Part shown: in pieces, positions 35,358 through 45,524 of the stretch
Numbering within the stretch: the first letter of the stretch is position 1
Layout of the letters: each line of letters starts with the position of its first letter
Source: Apostichopus japonicus
Lineage: Eukaryota > Echinodermata > Holothuroidea > Aspidochirotida > Stichopodidae
DNA: 64,000 nucleotides
Direction: 5' to 3'
Assembly (NCBI RefSeq): GCF_037975245.1
Contig: NC_092568.1
Location: forward strand, 23,090,501-23,154,500
The notes under the pieces: generated by a model
Database searches by the model: none
The model's input: the letters and a program-made list of their open reading frames with translations, nothing else
What the model was told of the DNA's origin: nothing
Made by a program: the position numbers and the translations under genes

Positions 35358-36610
35358 CGTGTACGTACATGTGTGTATATGATACAAATATGCGCACACA
35401 GTGTGTTTATACACACAGAAATTCGAGGGGTCCTCAAATTGAGGTTCCGTGCCTGATAGAAATTTATGTCCTCAAAATGATAGCTATGAAAGTATGCGCG
35501 CGTTTATGTAAGTTGCCTGCGTGCATGCATGTAAATATGTGGTTTGACGCTCAACTTGTAAACTCAAGAAGGGTAGTTTGGACAGATATCATATTTGGTA
35601 TGTATATATGTGCCACATTAAAGTCATAAAGCTTATTGTTTTAGTAAAATTCAAAGGTCAGTTTGGGTCAAAAAGTGTGAAAATATTTAACCTTGTTAAA
35701 ACGGTATCTTAAGAAAGCAAGCTTGCAAAAATCTTATATTTGATATGTTGGTGTACCACACTGAGTACAAAAGCCTATTGTTTTAATGGATGTCAAAGGT
35801 CATCATTTCGGTCCACATAGGTCAGATTGTGGAAAAATTGTGATCTCAAGACAGGGAAACTTGGACAGATCACATGTTTGATATGCTGATAAATTGCATT
35901 TATAAAAGAAACCTGTCAGTCGTCATTTTTGGTCAGCAGCTGTCTTTGTGAATATATTGTTTGTCAGATATCAATGCTTTTGGAATTTCAATATGATCTC
36001 ACATGAAGTAAACACTCACAATACAATATGATCGATTGAGAAAAACATTGCTCATGTTCTTTCACTAAAACCACAATGCATTTTGTCATTCTGGTTCTAT
36101 TTTCACTTTGTTTAACCCTTCCTTTTATGTTCGTTTTCCTTTTTAACAAAGTGGGCACATGCCCTCAACAACCATGGCCCAACGCTTGATATGCGCCAAG
36201 GAATAGCCCAAATAAATAATGTCATGATGTTATTGTAATATCAATTGCTTTGTAGGCTAATTAAATCACAATGATTTAAATTGGAACACTGGGCCACTAT
36301 TAAATCATTTTAATTCAATTAGCATGATATAGTGTGATGAAATTGTTGGCATATACCAATTAAAAAATTCAACAAGACAAGAGAAGAAAACAATCAATGG
36401 AAAAAAAAAATCTTGTTTAAATGAAATTAAATCTCAGTTAAATATAAGATAATCGCCAACCATGCACTTTCCTTATTTGTTTATCTTCATTGAAATAGAT
36501 CACGCCAGAATTGTTTCAGGAATTTTTTTGACTTATGCTTCAGGAACAGTAATGACATTTGCCTGACATCGAGACACTCACTTCTAACACTTAATTTTCA
36601 TTTCATTTAA
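35358..36610. other. No gene seen; AACAATAGG-type repeat units
   Basis: The stretch 35620-35980 holds two or three worn units of the dispersed family described at 30060. 'GGTCCTCAAATTGAGG' near 35430 resembles the tandem duplication at 12.0-12.8 kb. The remainder is AT-rich and non-coding. Confidence 0.45.
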
Positions 36611-37185
36611 ATTTATGTGGTCATTACTTCAGAGCAATTTTTTGTTGTTGTTGAAAATTACAAGTTGTTGGAAAAGATGACATTTGTAATATTACCGATG
36701 CAGTGAAACAAATAGAAGTACCCAATGAAGATACCAGAAGTCTTCGCTGATATGGTTCTACTATATATAAGATTATTAAGTGTCGTTGTGGTGACAAGAT
36801 GAAAAATAGAGCGAGGGTACACAATGTTCTTACTTTTATACAGGCGATACTGCTTGGGGAATACACATACGCAAATGGTGGTGAATGGTCTGTTGTAACT
36901 AAAACGTTTTGCTAGCTTTAACCAATGTCATCTGACAATTTGATTTCCGATTCTCACGTTTTGAACGACTTCGACTATGTGCTGGTATTTTCATTCTTTT
37001 CTTTATGGGGTGGGCAACATTTATCTCAACAAATGTTGTCTTCGCATATTTTGCTGTATACCTATACTATGGTTGTATTCCATATACTGTTATTGTGTGT
37101 GCGGTTTCTACTGAACAGCGGAGATTGATCACAGTGTTTACTATATACTTCAGTTGCTCGATAGAGTTGTGCAATACTGTACTTG
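36611..37185 (+). repeat. Repeat A prime, left part (before the Polinton)
   Basis: Matches 14690-15257 of copy A, including 'GAAAATTACAAGTTGTTGG', 'GATACTGCTTGGG' and 'TTGATCACAGTGTTTACTA'. It ends in TACTTG (37180-37185), the left target duplication of the Polinton. Confidence 0.9.
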
Positions 37186-37556
37186 AGTAGTATAGAGGGC
37201 CCCGGATTGCACCGGTGCAATCCCAATTTTGGATGTATCTTGATTGTCATAAGAGATGTACCCCCTAAGATGGCACCCGTGCAATCCCAACTTGTGATGT
37301 ACCCCCGGAAAGATGTAGCCATTATGATGGCACCCGTACAATCCCAACTTGTGATGTACCCCCGGTAAGATGTAGCAACTTTGATCGCACACAGTACAAT
37401 CCCAATGTGTTATCGACTGAGATTGCCTGTCACTGAGATGTATCCATCAATGATCACACACACAGTACAATCCCAATTTGTTATCAGTTGAGATTTAGTA
37501 CAATCCCAATGTGTTATCAGTTGAGATTTTCTATCACTGAGATGTAGCCATCAATG
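37186..37556 (+). repeat. Polinton left terminal inverted repeat
   Basis: 371 bp, matching 50989-51361 in reverse orientation with 4 substitutions and one 2-bp indel. It is built from iterated units of about 42-70 bp around the core GCAATCCCAACTTGT, and starts with a 20-bp perfect palindrome at 37204-37223. Related but unmatched units continue to about 37660 on the left side only. Confidence 0.95.
37204..37223. promoter_or_regulatory. Perfect 20-bp palindrome near the Polinton terminus
   Basis: GGATTGCACCGGTGCAATCC is its own reverse complement and lies 18 bases from the tip; the same palindrome lies at 51324-51343 at the other end. Both halves match the iteron core (TGCAATCC). It is a candidate binding site for the integrase or for replication initiation proteins. 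That function is inferred. Confidence 0.7.
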
Positions 37557-37867
37557 ATCACACCCGTGCAATCCTACTTTGTAACGGACCCAAATTCCCG
37601 ATAACTGAGATGTAGCCACCAAAGGTCGCCCACAGTCCTGGGTCATTCCCGACCATGATTGGATTTACGATGATATCTATTGATATATGTATATATGTAT
37701 TGATCGCCCACCAGTACGGTACCTATATGAGATCGCATGATAGTACCTTAAGCAGGTTTATTTGAAATCATATTCTTGATAGTTTTCAGCAATGAGACAG
37801 GGAAGAAATTCGTAAATCGAGAGGTAAATTAGTATAGGCCCACAGTTTCGGTATATTAATTGGTTTA

Positions 37868-40225
37868 TTGTACCAGAGCGTCCATGACATGCGTGATGAG
37901 GATGACTCTCAACCCGGTATTCGGCGCCTTATTAAACGCTGCAATGATTATATGTCGGTTTCATGTAAATGGTTCACGTTTCTAGATATTAAGAACTACT
38001 TGGCCCCAGGGTGTAGTTACGCGCAATTTCTAGCTGCCTATAAGTGTAAAGAGGAAAAGGGTTTCTTTCCATACGATTGGGTGGATGATCTCGACAAATT
38101 ATCTGAAACGTCGCTCCCACCCCACGAGGCTTTTTTCAATACTTTGAAGAATACAAATATCTCTATTGGAGAATATCAATACTGTCAACAGGTTTGGGTC
38201 GAAAATAACATGAAAACATTTCAGGATTTTGTAGTATGGTACAATAATAAGGATGTTGTCCCGTTCATAGAAGCCCTTGCAAAAATGTTCGCATTTTACC
38301 AGGACAAAGAAATTGACATGTTCAAACAGGGAATCTCCGTGCCGGGGTTAACCCTCAGGTATTTATTCAAGGGTGTTAAAGGGGATTTCTTTTGCTTATT
38401 TCCAAAACAACACCAAGATCTATATAGTTTATTTAAGAGCAATGTTGTTGGGGGGCCCTCGATTATATTCAATAGATATCAAGAAAAAAATAAAACTAAA
38501 ATAAGAGGTGACTAATTATGTAAGAAAATTTTAGGTTTTGATGCTAACGCTCTCTATCTTTGGGCAATAATGCAAGACATGCCAACGGGATTCATACTAA
38601 GACGTAGAGCGGAAACCGGTTTTAAAGGGGAATTTACTCATTACATGCAACGAATGGCTGTGGGGTGGTTGGAGTGGGAGGGTAAGATGAGGGGGGTTCA
38701 TATTAAACACAATCTTAACGGGAAGGAAGTGCGTTTGGGTAGACGACAACTTCCCGTTGATGGATTTAGCCACGATGGAGTGAAGCCAACAATTTTCTAG
38801 TTTCACGGTTGTTACTGGCATGGCCACCCGTGCGAGTTGAATAAGAATAAAACACATAATGAGGTTAGAGATATCCCGTTATCTGAATTGTATAACGAAA
38901 CGAACGCCAAAAATCAATACTTAAAATCTTTAGGCTACAATTTCATTCAAAAATGGGAGTGTGAATGGAAACTAGAACAGAAAGAAACCCCTGAGATTAA
39001 ATCATTTCTAGATGCACTATTCCCATACCCCTTAAAAGATAAATGGACAATTACGGAGGGTGAGATTATAACCTACATTAAAGCTGGCACAATATTCGGG
39101 GCCGTCGAGTGCGATATTACAGTACCTGATAGTCTAAAGTCACACTTTGCCGAAATGCCCCCCATTTTTAAGAATATAGAAGTAAGTATCGGGGATATCG
39201 GAGAGGAAATGGCTAACTTTGCTGAATCGAACGGTTTACTTAAACATCCACGCCGAACTCTAATTGGTAGCATGAGTGGTAAGAATATACTAATAGCTAC
39301 CCCATTATTACGGTGGTATCTCGAGCACGGACTAGTTGTTACCAAAATACATCAAATTACACAGTTCATTCCAAAAGCTGTTTTCAAAGAGTTCGGTGAG
39401 GAAGTCAGCGATGCGAGGAGGGAGGGTGACAAAGACCCTTCTAAGAGTATTATCTCCGACACCAAAAAGTTAATGGGAAATTCGGCCTACGGAACAACCG
39501 TGACCAATAAAGAAAAACATCTGAATGTGAGCATTTGCGACGAAAATAATGTTTTTCAAAAAGTTAATGACCCATTCTTTAGACGGTTGACTCAACTCAC
39601 ATCAAATATTTATGAAGTTGAGCAATATGTACGTAAAGTCAAATTAGATTTACCGATACAAATAGGATACTTTGTATATCAGTATGCCAAATTAAGAATG
39701 TTACAGTTTTATTATGATTTTATGCTCAAATTCGTTGATGTTAGAGATTTTGAATATTGTGAGATGGACACCGATTCAGCATACTTAGCCATTTCCGGGG
39801 ATTCGTTGGAGTCCGTTATTAAACCAGGAATGCGTTCCGAGTTTGAACGAGATAAATATAAATGGTTCCCTCGAACCGACACCCCCGAAAACAAGGCATA
39901 TGACAAGCGTACTCCAGGGTTATTTAAGCTAGAGTGGGAGGGCGATGGGATTATTTCTCTTTCGAGTAAATGTTATTACTGTTTTGGATCTAGCAAAGAT
40001 AAGGTTAGCTGCAAAGGTATCAATCGAAATACAGGTGATCTAACGAAAGAAAATTATTTACGCGTTTTGGATACAAAATCATCAATCCAAATGAAAAATA
40101 GGGGGTTCAGACTGTATGGTAATAAAATGCAAACATATGTTCAGCAAAAGACGGCCCTCTCCTATTTGTACATAAAACGCAAGGTACTCAAAGACGGCAT
40201 ATCGACCGAACCATTAGATGTATAA
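37868..40225 (+). pseudogene. polB: Family B DNA polymerase of the Polinton, truncated and with two stops
   Basis: Would be the protein-primed replicative polymerase of the element. One frame runs through, broken by TAA at 38513-38515 and TAG at 38798-38800. The palm motifs are present: motif A as FDANALYLWA (38538-38567), HGCYWHGH (38804-38827), motif B as KKLMGNSAYG (about 39463-39492) and motif C as EMDTDSAYLA (about 39763-39792). Upstream only a YNNKDVVPF segment (near 38239) recalls the third exonuclease motif. The first two exonuclease motifs and roughly the N-terminal half of a normal Polinton polymerase are absent, since only about 300 bases separate this frame from the inverted repeat. 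Both stops sit where related polymerases have ordinary codons, so the gene is dead. Confidence 0.92.
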
Positions 40226-40693
40226 ATGTGTCAAATGAACTACGTCAAAATTATACATATATTTGCAGCAGATCACCGAAGAATATGTCTCATTTTCTAT
40301 TTATAATATTGTTATATTTGAGTGCGATATTTGAATATTTCGAATTTGTATATAAATAATTGTTTATGTTATCTGCATCTACAATTTGGTGGTTGGTGTA
40401 CATAATCTGTTGCAATGCGAGACGTTAATAATTTCACACGATCATGATAAAAAATATATATATATAAAAACAAAAATGTTGTCTGTGTTTTCTCTACGAT
40501 TCTTAATTACAAAGATCATGGTCCAAGGGTGATAGACTGAGGAAATAATATAATCGATAAATTTCATATTCGATTTTATATTTCAATATTTTAGATTGCT
40601 TTTCAATCTTCCGACTCAAAGGTGCGTTTGTATGGTATATTTTCATATGACATAAAACCAAAAGTGATATCTCCGTAAGGCACACTCTTAAAT
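40226..40693. other. AT-rich spacer between polB and the ATPase gene
   Basis: Very AT-rich with several TATATA and ATATAAA stretches (40430-40470, 40560-40610), as expected for termination of polB and a promoter for the downstream genes. A minus-strand frame overlapping the ATPase start looks like a shadow. Confidence 0.5.
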
Positions 40694-41326
40694 ATGGATC
40701 CACGACTACAACACCCGTACACGTGTAATATAGTTGGACCAACTCAGTGTGGAAAAACATTCTTTCTAACTCAATTATTAATTCAAGCTAAGGAATTGAT
40801 TCATGAACCACCGAATAAAATTTTATGGTTTTATGGTGAATATCAACCTCTTTACGAGAAACTCGTAGTTACGTTAGGTGACTCTATTCAATTTATGGAA
40901 GGCGTACCGCAATCCTTTGATGATTACCTCGATAAATCCAAACGAAATCTGATTATACTCGATGATTTAATGAGTGAAACTGCCAATGATAAGAAAATAA
41001 GCAATTTGTTTACAAAAGGGAGTCATCATAAGAACCTATCAGTGATTTTAGTCAGTCAAAACTTATTTAATCAAGGTAGAGAAAGTAGAACGATAAGTTT
41101 GAATCTCATATTGTTTAAAAATCCTAGAGATGCATCGCAAATTTCATACCTAGCACGTCAAATGTTTCCCGAGAACCCAAAATATTTACAAGAAGCTTAC
41201 AAAGACGCAACGAGTAAACCCCATGGTTATCTCTTCATCGATCTCAAGAGTGGTACTTCGGAACAATTCCGTTTGAGAACTCAAATATTCCCTAGCGAAA
41301 TTCAGTATGCGTACGTCAAAAAATAG
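40694..41326 (+). CDS. Polinton genome-packaging ATPase (FtsK/HerA superfamily)
   Basis: Predicted to drive DNA into capsids, like the A32-type ATPases of large DNA viruses. The Walker A motif GPTQCGKT is at residues 15-22 and the Walker B motif NLIILDDLM near residues 88-96, followed by an SVILVSQNLF segment near 116-125 matching the sensor region of this group. At 210 residues it is close to the usual Polinton ATPase length and the frame is unbroken. ATG at 40694 begins MDPRLQHPYTCNIVGPT, the typical short lead before the P-loop. It is followed after 42 bases by the small basic protein gene on the same strand. Confidence 0.93.
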   Translation: MDPRLQHPYTCNIVGPTQCGKTFFLTQLLIQAKELIHEPPNKILWFYGEYQPLYEKLVVTLGDSIQFMEGVPQSFDDYLDKSKRNLIILDDLMSETANDKKISNLFTKGSHHKNLSVILVSQNLFNQGRESRTISLNLILFKNPRDASQISYLARQMFPENPKYLQEAYKDATSKPHGYLFIDLKSGTSEQFRLRTQIFPSEIQYAYVKK

Positions 41327-41368
41327 TTAAAAAGAAGAGACGTAAAAGGCTCTGATCATTTTGTCATC

Positions 41369-41698
41369 ATGCGTCGGTGGAAAAAGCACGGACCATATTT
41401 GCAAGTATTGGCAAAAGGTTCTCCAAAACAAAGACAGGGCCTCATCCACGGAGCTTCTAAAGACTTGATTAACTGTATTTGTGAGGGTGCCCTCAATACA
41501 TTGAACGGAAACGTCCCTCTCAAGAGACACGAGAAGAAGCGACTATTAAAACATCGCAACCAATTGCGATCACTTTCAAAAAAGCGCGTTTCAGTAGCTT
41601 CTAAAAAGAAAATCTTGTTGCAGCGAGGTGGGTCATTACTAGCTGCATTATTACCACTTCTAATCGGCGTTCTCGGAAGTATCTTATTCAAGAAATGA
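41369..41698 (+). CDS. Small basic Polinton core protein with hydrophobic tail
   Basis: 109 residues, very Lys/Arg-rich (KRHEKKRLLKHRNQLRSLSKKR), ending in a hydrophobic stretch (LLAALLPLLIGVLGSILF) that could cross or bind a membrane, or pack in the virion. A protein of this size and pattern, including NGNVPL and LLQRGGSLL, is a constant companion of the ATPase gene in Polintons as I know them. Its role is not established; condensation of packaged DNA is one possibility. The frame is complete, and the next gene starts only 7 bases after its stop. Confidence 0.8.
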   Translation: MRRWKKHGPYLQVLAKGSPKQRQGLIHGASKDLINCICEGALNTLNGNVPLKRHEKKRLLKHRNQLRSLSKKRVSVASKKKILLQRGGSLLAALLPLLIGVLGSILFKK

Positions 41699-41705
41699 GA
41701 ATAAA

Positions 41706-42401
41706 ATGGAACACACGAAGAAACTTGTTCTAGTTTCACCCGATTATCTTAATCGTATACAATCGACTCCAACGCCGGCACCGGAAAGATCTAAAATGCA
41801 GCTACTCGAAGAAAATCTATCCTCGGTGTTGACAGATAAAAACCTCGATGATACAGCTAAAATGAAACGGTACAGTGATTTATTACAACGTTACATGACA
41901 TACGACGCAAAGGCTAACACACCACCAACAGTCCGCGTGATTCCCGAATAATCGGAGGCTTCCCCTGAGAGGAGTGCGCCAAACACTCTTGAACAAGATG
42001 TGCTAGAGAGTATCCCTAAAGGTTTAAAAAATAAAGCAGAACAACTAATGAAGAAGATTATGTCTAACGATAACATACTTAGCTGGAATAATAAAGGGGA
42101 GTTAGTTATTGACAATCGAACTATAAAAGGGTCGAATATGATTGATTTAATGAATGAAGTGTTGCGGAAGAGAAAATCTTTATCCCCAACTATCGGTATG
42201 GTTGATTTTTCTAAAGCTTTAGCCGAACTTAATATCCCCCACGAACTCATTGGTAACCCAGGTCGTTGGCGGGAAATTACTCAATGGATGAGTAAAGATG
42301 ATCAACATACACTCCGTCGAAGACAGCCCTCACCCCCTGAACACCCAGAAGCTATCAACGATGAGAATGCGTTATACAGTTCGGCGTACCATTTACCCTA
42401 G
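41706..42401 (+). pseudogene. Conserved Polinton protein, broken by a stop and by a LINE insertion
   Basis: One frame starting MEHTKKLVLVSPDYLNRIQS, with a TAA at 41949-41951 after 81 codons; it then continues in the same frame to 42400. The second part holds NMIDLMNEVLRKRK and LNIPHELIGNPGRW, a pattern I associate with a conserved Polinton gene of unknown function next to the ATPase. A LINE inserted at 42400/42401 creates a premature TAG. The original frame resumes in the second target-duplication copy at 44161 and runs to TAA 44236-44238, adding about 21 mostly basic residues. The gene is therefore inactivated twice. An Asp/Glu-rich front and a basic tail suggest a virion or DNA-associated role, which is speculative. 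Confidence 0.82.
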
Positions 42402-44160
42402 TAGTAGTAGTAGTAAGTTGAGTCTCGTCTATCCGACATGCTCAGTGATTAACCTCCGCCACGTATCACGATCTTGCGCAAGGTTTATTGCTTCTTCGAA
42501 ATTGTTAATATTAATGTCCTTGAATTGCGATTTTATTTTTCCAAGCAATGTAGTCACGGGCCTTCCAACTGGTTTAGCAGTATGTCTCAGTGCTTCTCTT
42601 AAAGCAACCTTTGCTGGAGCGTCCTCTTGGAGTCTTGCTACATGACCGAAAAATCTCAATCTTCTATGTGCGACTATCGATGACCAAGGTGTTTGGTTGG
42701 TTTCGTTGTAGAGCTCATCATTTGATAACCAATTATTATTGGTCCATCTAATGTTGAGAATATTTCGAAGTAGTCTCCTTTGAAAAGTGTCAATTTTGCG
42801 ATCAAGATCCTTCGTTGTGCCCCACAGTTCGCAATTGTACAAAAAAATACTCTTTAATAAAGTCTCAAAGATCCTAAGCTTAATTTTCCGGCTTATGTTT
42901 TTGCTTTTAAAAATGCTTGACAGTGTGTTGAAAGCACCGTTGGTTATACCAATTCTTCTGTTAATGTCTTCTTCGGTCCCCAGCAAGCTTCCAACATATT
43001 TACATTTCTTCCAACTGTCATTTCCTTTTCTTTTGATTGTAAATTTCTCAGTTTTTGTGCAATTGATTTTCAGATTTCTTACTGCCAGTTTGTCAGAGAC
43101 TCGTTTTTCGATGTCTTGCAGTATATGCTGACCAGTTGATGCCCAAGAGATATCATCAGCGTATTGTTGGTCTACTGTGAAAAAAAGAATTAGTGGTGGT
43201 AGTGCTGTAATCATGATCAACTAACTGCGATGGCAGGATAACTGCATCGATATCATTATCATCTGATTTCATAGAGTTGGCTAGATAAGTTATAAAAAAT
43301 AGTGCACTTGCACTATCTCCTTGTGGTGAACCAATGTTAGTGTTAAAAGGAAGTCCTAGTTTGCCCTCTAGTTTGACGGTGTAAGAGACGTTATCGATTA
43401 GTAGTGATATCAGGTGAAGTTCGTCGTTGTCAAGAACCTGTTCTAGGTCAGTTAGCAAGGATCCTCTTTGAATTGTGTCGAACGCCTTGCTCATATCTAG
43501 CATCAATAGATTTACAGTGTAACCTATGGATGTTATAGCTTTTTCTGCTAGCACTTTAAAAGCAAAGACAAGTTCAGCTGTGCAACGTCCTGAAGTGTAG
43601 GCAGTTTGGGTAATGGGGAGGATATGCTCATCAATTGACGGACGAATCCTCCTGTTGATAATAAAATTAATGGTCTTAAGTTTTCTGGTGGACCTTTAGT
43701 CTTTCCCGGTTTTTGGATAGGAGTTAGGATTCCTTGTTTAATTTCAATTGGGAAATCTCCTGATTCGGCTATACTATTTAAGATATTTGCTATGTGTTTG
43801 TGTGTGCATGGGGCATATTTGAGATGTTCGGCTGTGACCTTGTCACAACCTGGGGTTTTATTATTTTTTAAGGATGAGACTGCTTGTTTAATTTCATCTT
43901 CATCAAAGGGCGTGTTTAGTTTCTCTGGAAACACGTTTGGTTTGGGATCTGGAATATTGCAGTTAAAAGTCTTTTCGAAATGTTTGCTGATTTCTTTAAT
44001 TTTGGCGTCGGTATCTCCTATATGTTTATCGCCAATTTTAATTGTAATAGGGTCTCTCTTACTCTTTTGTTGTACTACTCTTATTGCTTTAAAGAAACGA
44101 TGGGAGTCATCCTTACAATTTTCAATTTCGGAAATTTCGTCGATTAATTTCGTCAATTAA
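42401..44160 (-). mobile_element. 5'-truncated non-LTR retrotransposon inside the Polinton
   Basis: Flanked by the 14-bp duplication TACCATTTACCCTA (42387-42400 and 44161-44174). Read on the minus strand it runs from a truncated 5' end at 44160 to a 3' tail of ACT-type triplets (plus-strand GTAGTAGTAG at 42401-42414). Reverse transcriptase motifs occur in three frames: NNKTPGCDKVTAEHLKYAP and KQGILTPIQKPGKTKGP (43548-44156), LLMLDMSKAFDTIQRG and GSPQGDSASALFFITY (43156-43554), QQYADDISWAS and RRLRFFGHVARLQEDAPAK (42429-43220). The frames are offset, so it is dead. The motifs differ from the CR1-like LINE at 18857-28264, so it is another family. Confidence 0.95.
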
Positions 44161-44393
44161 TACCATTTACCCTATAAAAGGCAAAAATCCTCTCCTCTGA
44201 AAAATCGAAAAAAAAAGAAACAATGGGAAAGGTATTAAAGGAAATGAAACATTACCCCCTTTTTAGTTTTGTTTGAACCTTCATCATGGGTTGTTGGCCA
44301 GGGAGTGGGATATCATTGACATTATCGCTACACAAAGTGTTCTGTCCGTCGGCGTGTTGTGGGAGCTCGCGGTTCGCGTCATCGATGCGACAG

Positions 44394-45470
44394 ATGGAGG
44401 AGTATCTAGAAAATCTATATTACGATCCTTCTCATCCCGCTGCTTTCGGTGGTGTTGGTGCAATTCAGCAAGCCGCGAAGAATGATGGTCGGAAAATCAG
44501 GGCGTCAGATATCAAAGAATGGTTGAGTAGCCGAGATACATACACTTTACACAAGCCCTCCCGAAAAAAATTCAGACGTAATCGAGTTATCGTATCCGGA
44601 ATAGACAGTCAATGGCAGGCAGATTTAGTCGACGTTTCCTCCTTCGCAAAGCATAATAAAGGTTCCAGATATATTCTAACCTGTATAGATATCTTCTCGA
44701 AATTTGCATGGGCTAGACCACTGCAAACTAAAACGGGGAAAAGCATCGCCCATGCTTTCCGATCAATATTTGACGAGCAGCATCGCAAACCCGTCACATT
44801 ACAAACGGATAAGGGAAGTGAATTCACAAACCAGCACTTTCAAAGATTTCTTCGTGCTAATAAAGTTCGTTTTTTTACAACCAACAACGAGACCAAAGCT
44901 TCGATAGTAGAACGATTCAATCGCACTCTGAAAACAAAAATGTGGAGATACTTTACCGCAAACGGTACACGTGCTTTTGTTAATGTATTGGACAAGTTCC
45001 TCGAAGGTTACAATGGACGCATTCATCGTAGTATAGGTATTGCTCCACTAGATGTAAATCGTAACAATCAGGAAAAAGTTTGGCAAAAATTATACGGGCT
45101 GAACGAAGATATATCGAAACAAAGCTTCAGATTCAATGTTGAGGACCCAGTTCGCATCAGTATGACAACGCAGCCTTTCCGTAAAAGTTACTTACCTCAG
45201 TGGACGGAAGAAGTGTTCACCGTATCGGAAAGAATTCCACGTAACCCCCCAGTATATAGAATCAAGGATTATGACGGAGAACCCATCAAAGGTACTTTTT
45301 ATGAACACGAATTGCAAAAGGTGTTGAAAAAAGATCATATATATCGCATCGAAAAAATAATAAGACGTCGCACTAGAAAGGGTGTGAAGGAATTTTTTGT
45401 AAAGTGGCAAGGGTACCCTTCTAAGTTCAATAGTTGGGTAAAAGATGTCTACAAATTTGAGAATATTTAA
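44394..45470 (+). CDS. int: Polinton integrase with C-terminal chromodomain
   Basis: Retrovirus-like DDE integrase that joins the element's ends to target DNA, producing the 6-bp duplication. N-terminal part YYDPSHPAAFGGVGAI and DTYTLHKPSRKKF are typical. The catalytic core has D in QADLVDVSSF, D in LQTDKGSEF and E in KASIVERFNRTLK, with SIGIAPLDV after it. The C-terminus carries a chromodomain (YRIEKIIRRR, EFFVKWQGYPSKFNSWV), which may guide insertion to marked chromatin. The frame is open upstream to an ATG at 44286, but those residues do not look like integrase; I prefer ATG 44394 (MEEYLENLYYDP). The frame is intact. It follows the LINE-damaged gene and leads the capsid cluster. Confidence 0.95.
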   Translation: MEEYLENLYYDPSHPAAFGGVGAIQQAAKNDGRKIRASDIKEWLSSRDTYTLHKPSRKKFRRNRVIVSGIDSQWQADLVDVSSFAKHNKGSRYILTCIDIFSKFAWARPLQTKTGKSIAHAFRSIFDEQHRKPVTLQTDKGSEFTNQHFQRFLRANKVRFFTTNNETKASIVERFNRTLKTKMWRYFTANGTRAFVNVLDKFLEGYNGRIHRSIGIAPLDVNRNNQEKVWQKLYGLNEDISKQSFRFNVEDPVRISMTTQPFRKSYLPQWTEEVFTVSERIPRNPPVYRIKDYDGEPIKGTFYEHELQKVLKKDHIYRIEKIIRRRTRKGVKEFFVKWQGYPSKFNSWVKDVYKFENI

Positions 45471-45524
45471 AGGTAATGATTTTGTTTGAACTGATCATTT
45501 TGCTACGAAGTTAATGAGGGTAAC

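Noticed and set aside
37183-37368. Short frames within the inverted repeats on both ends
   Set aside because: They mirror each other only because the DNA is an inverted repeat of iterons. The peptides repeat the iteron and have no gene features.
37868-41951. Reassigned stop codons, since three in-frame stops are all TAA or TAG
   Set aside because: Intact Polinton genes end at TAA or TAG at the expected positions, and the element shows other damage (deletion, LINE insertion, frameshifts). Ordinary nonsense mutations are simpler.
44286-44393. Upstream ATG at 44286 as the integrase start
   Set aside because: The additional residues show no integrase character; ATG 44394 gives the usual N-terminus. 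The upstream start cannot be wholly excluded.
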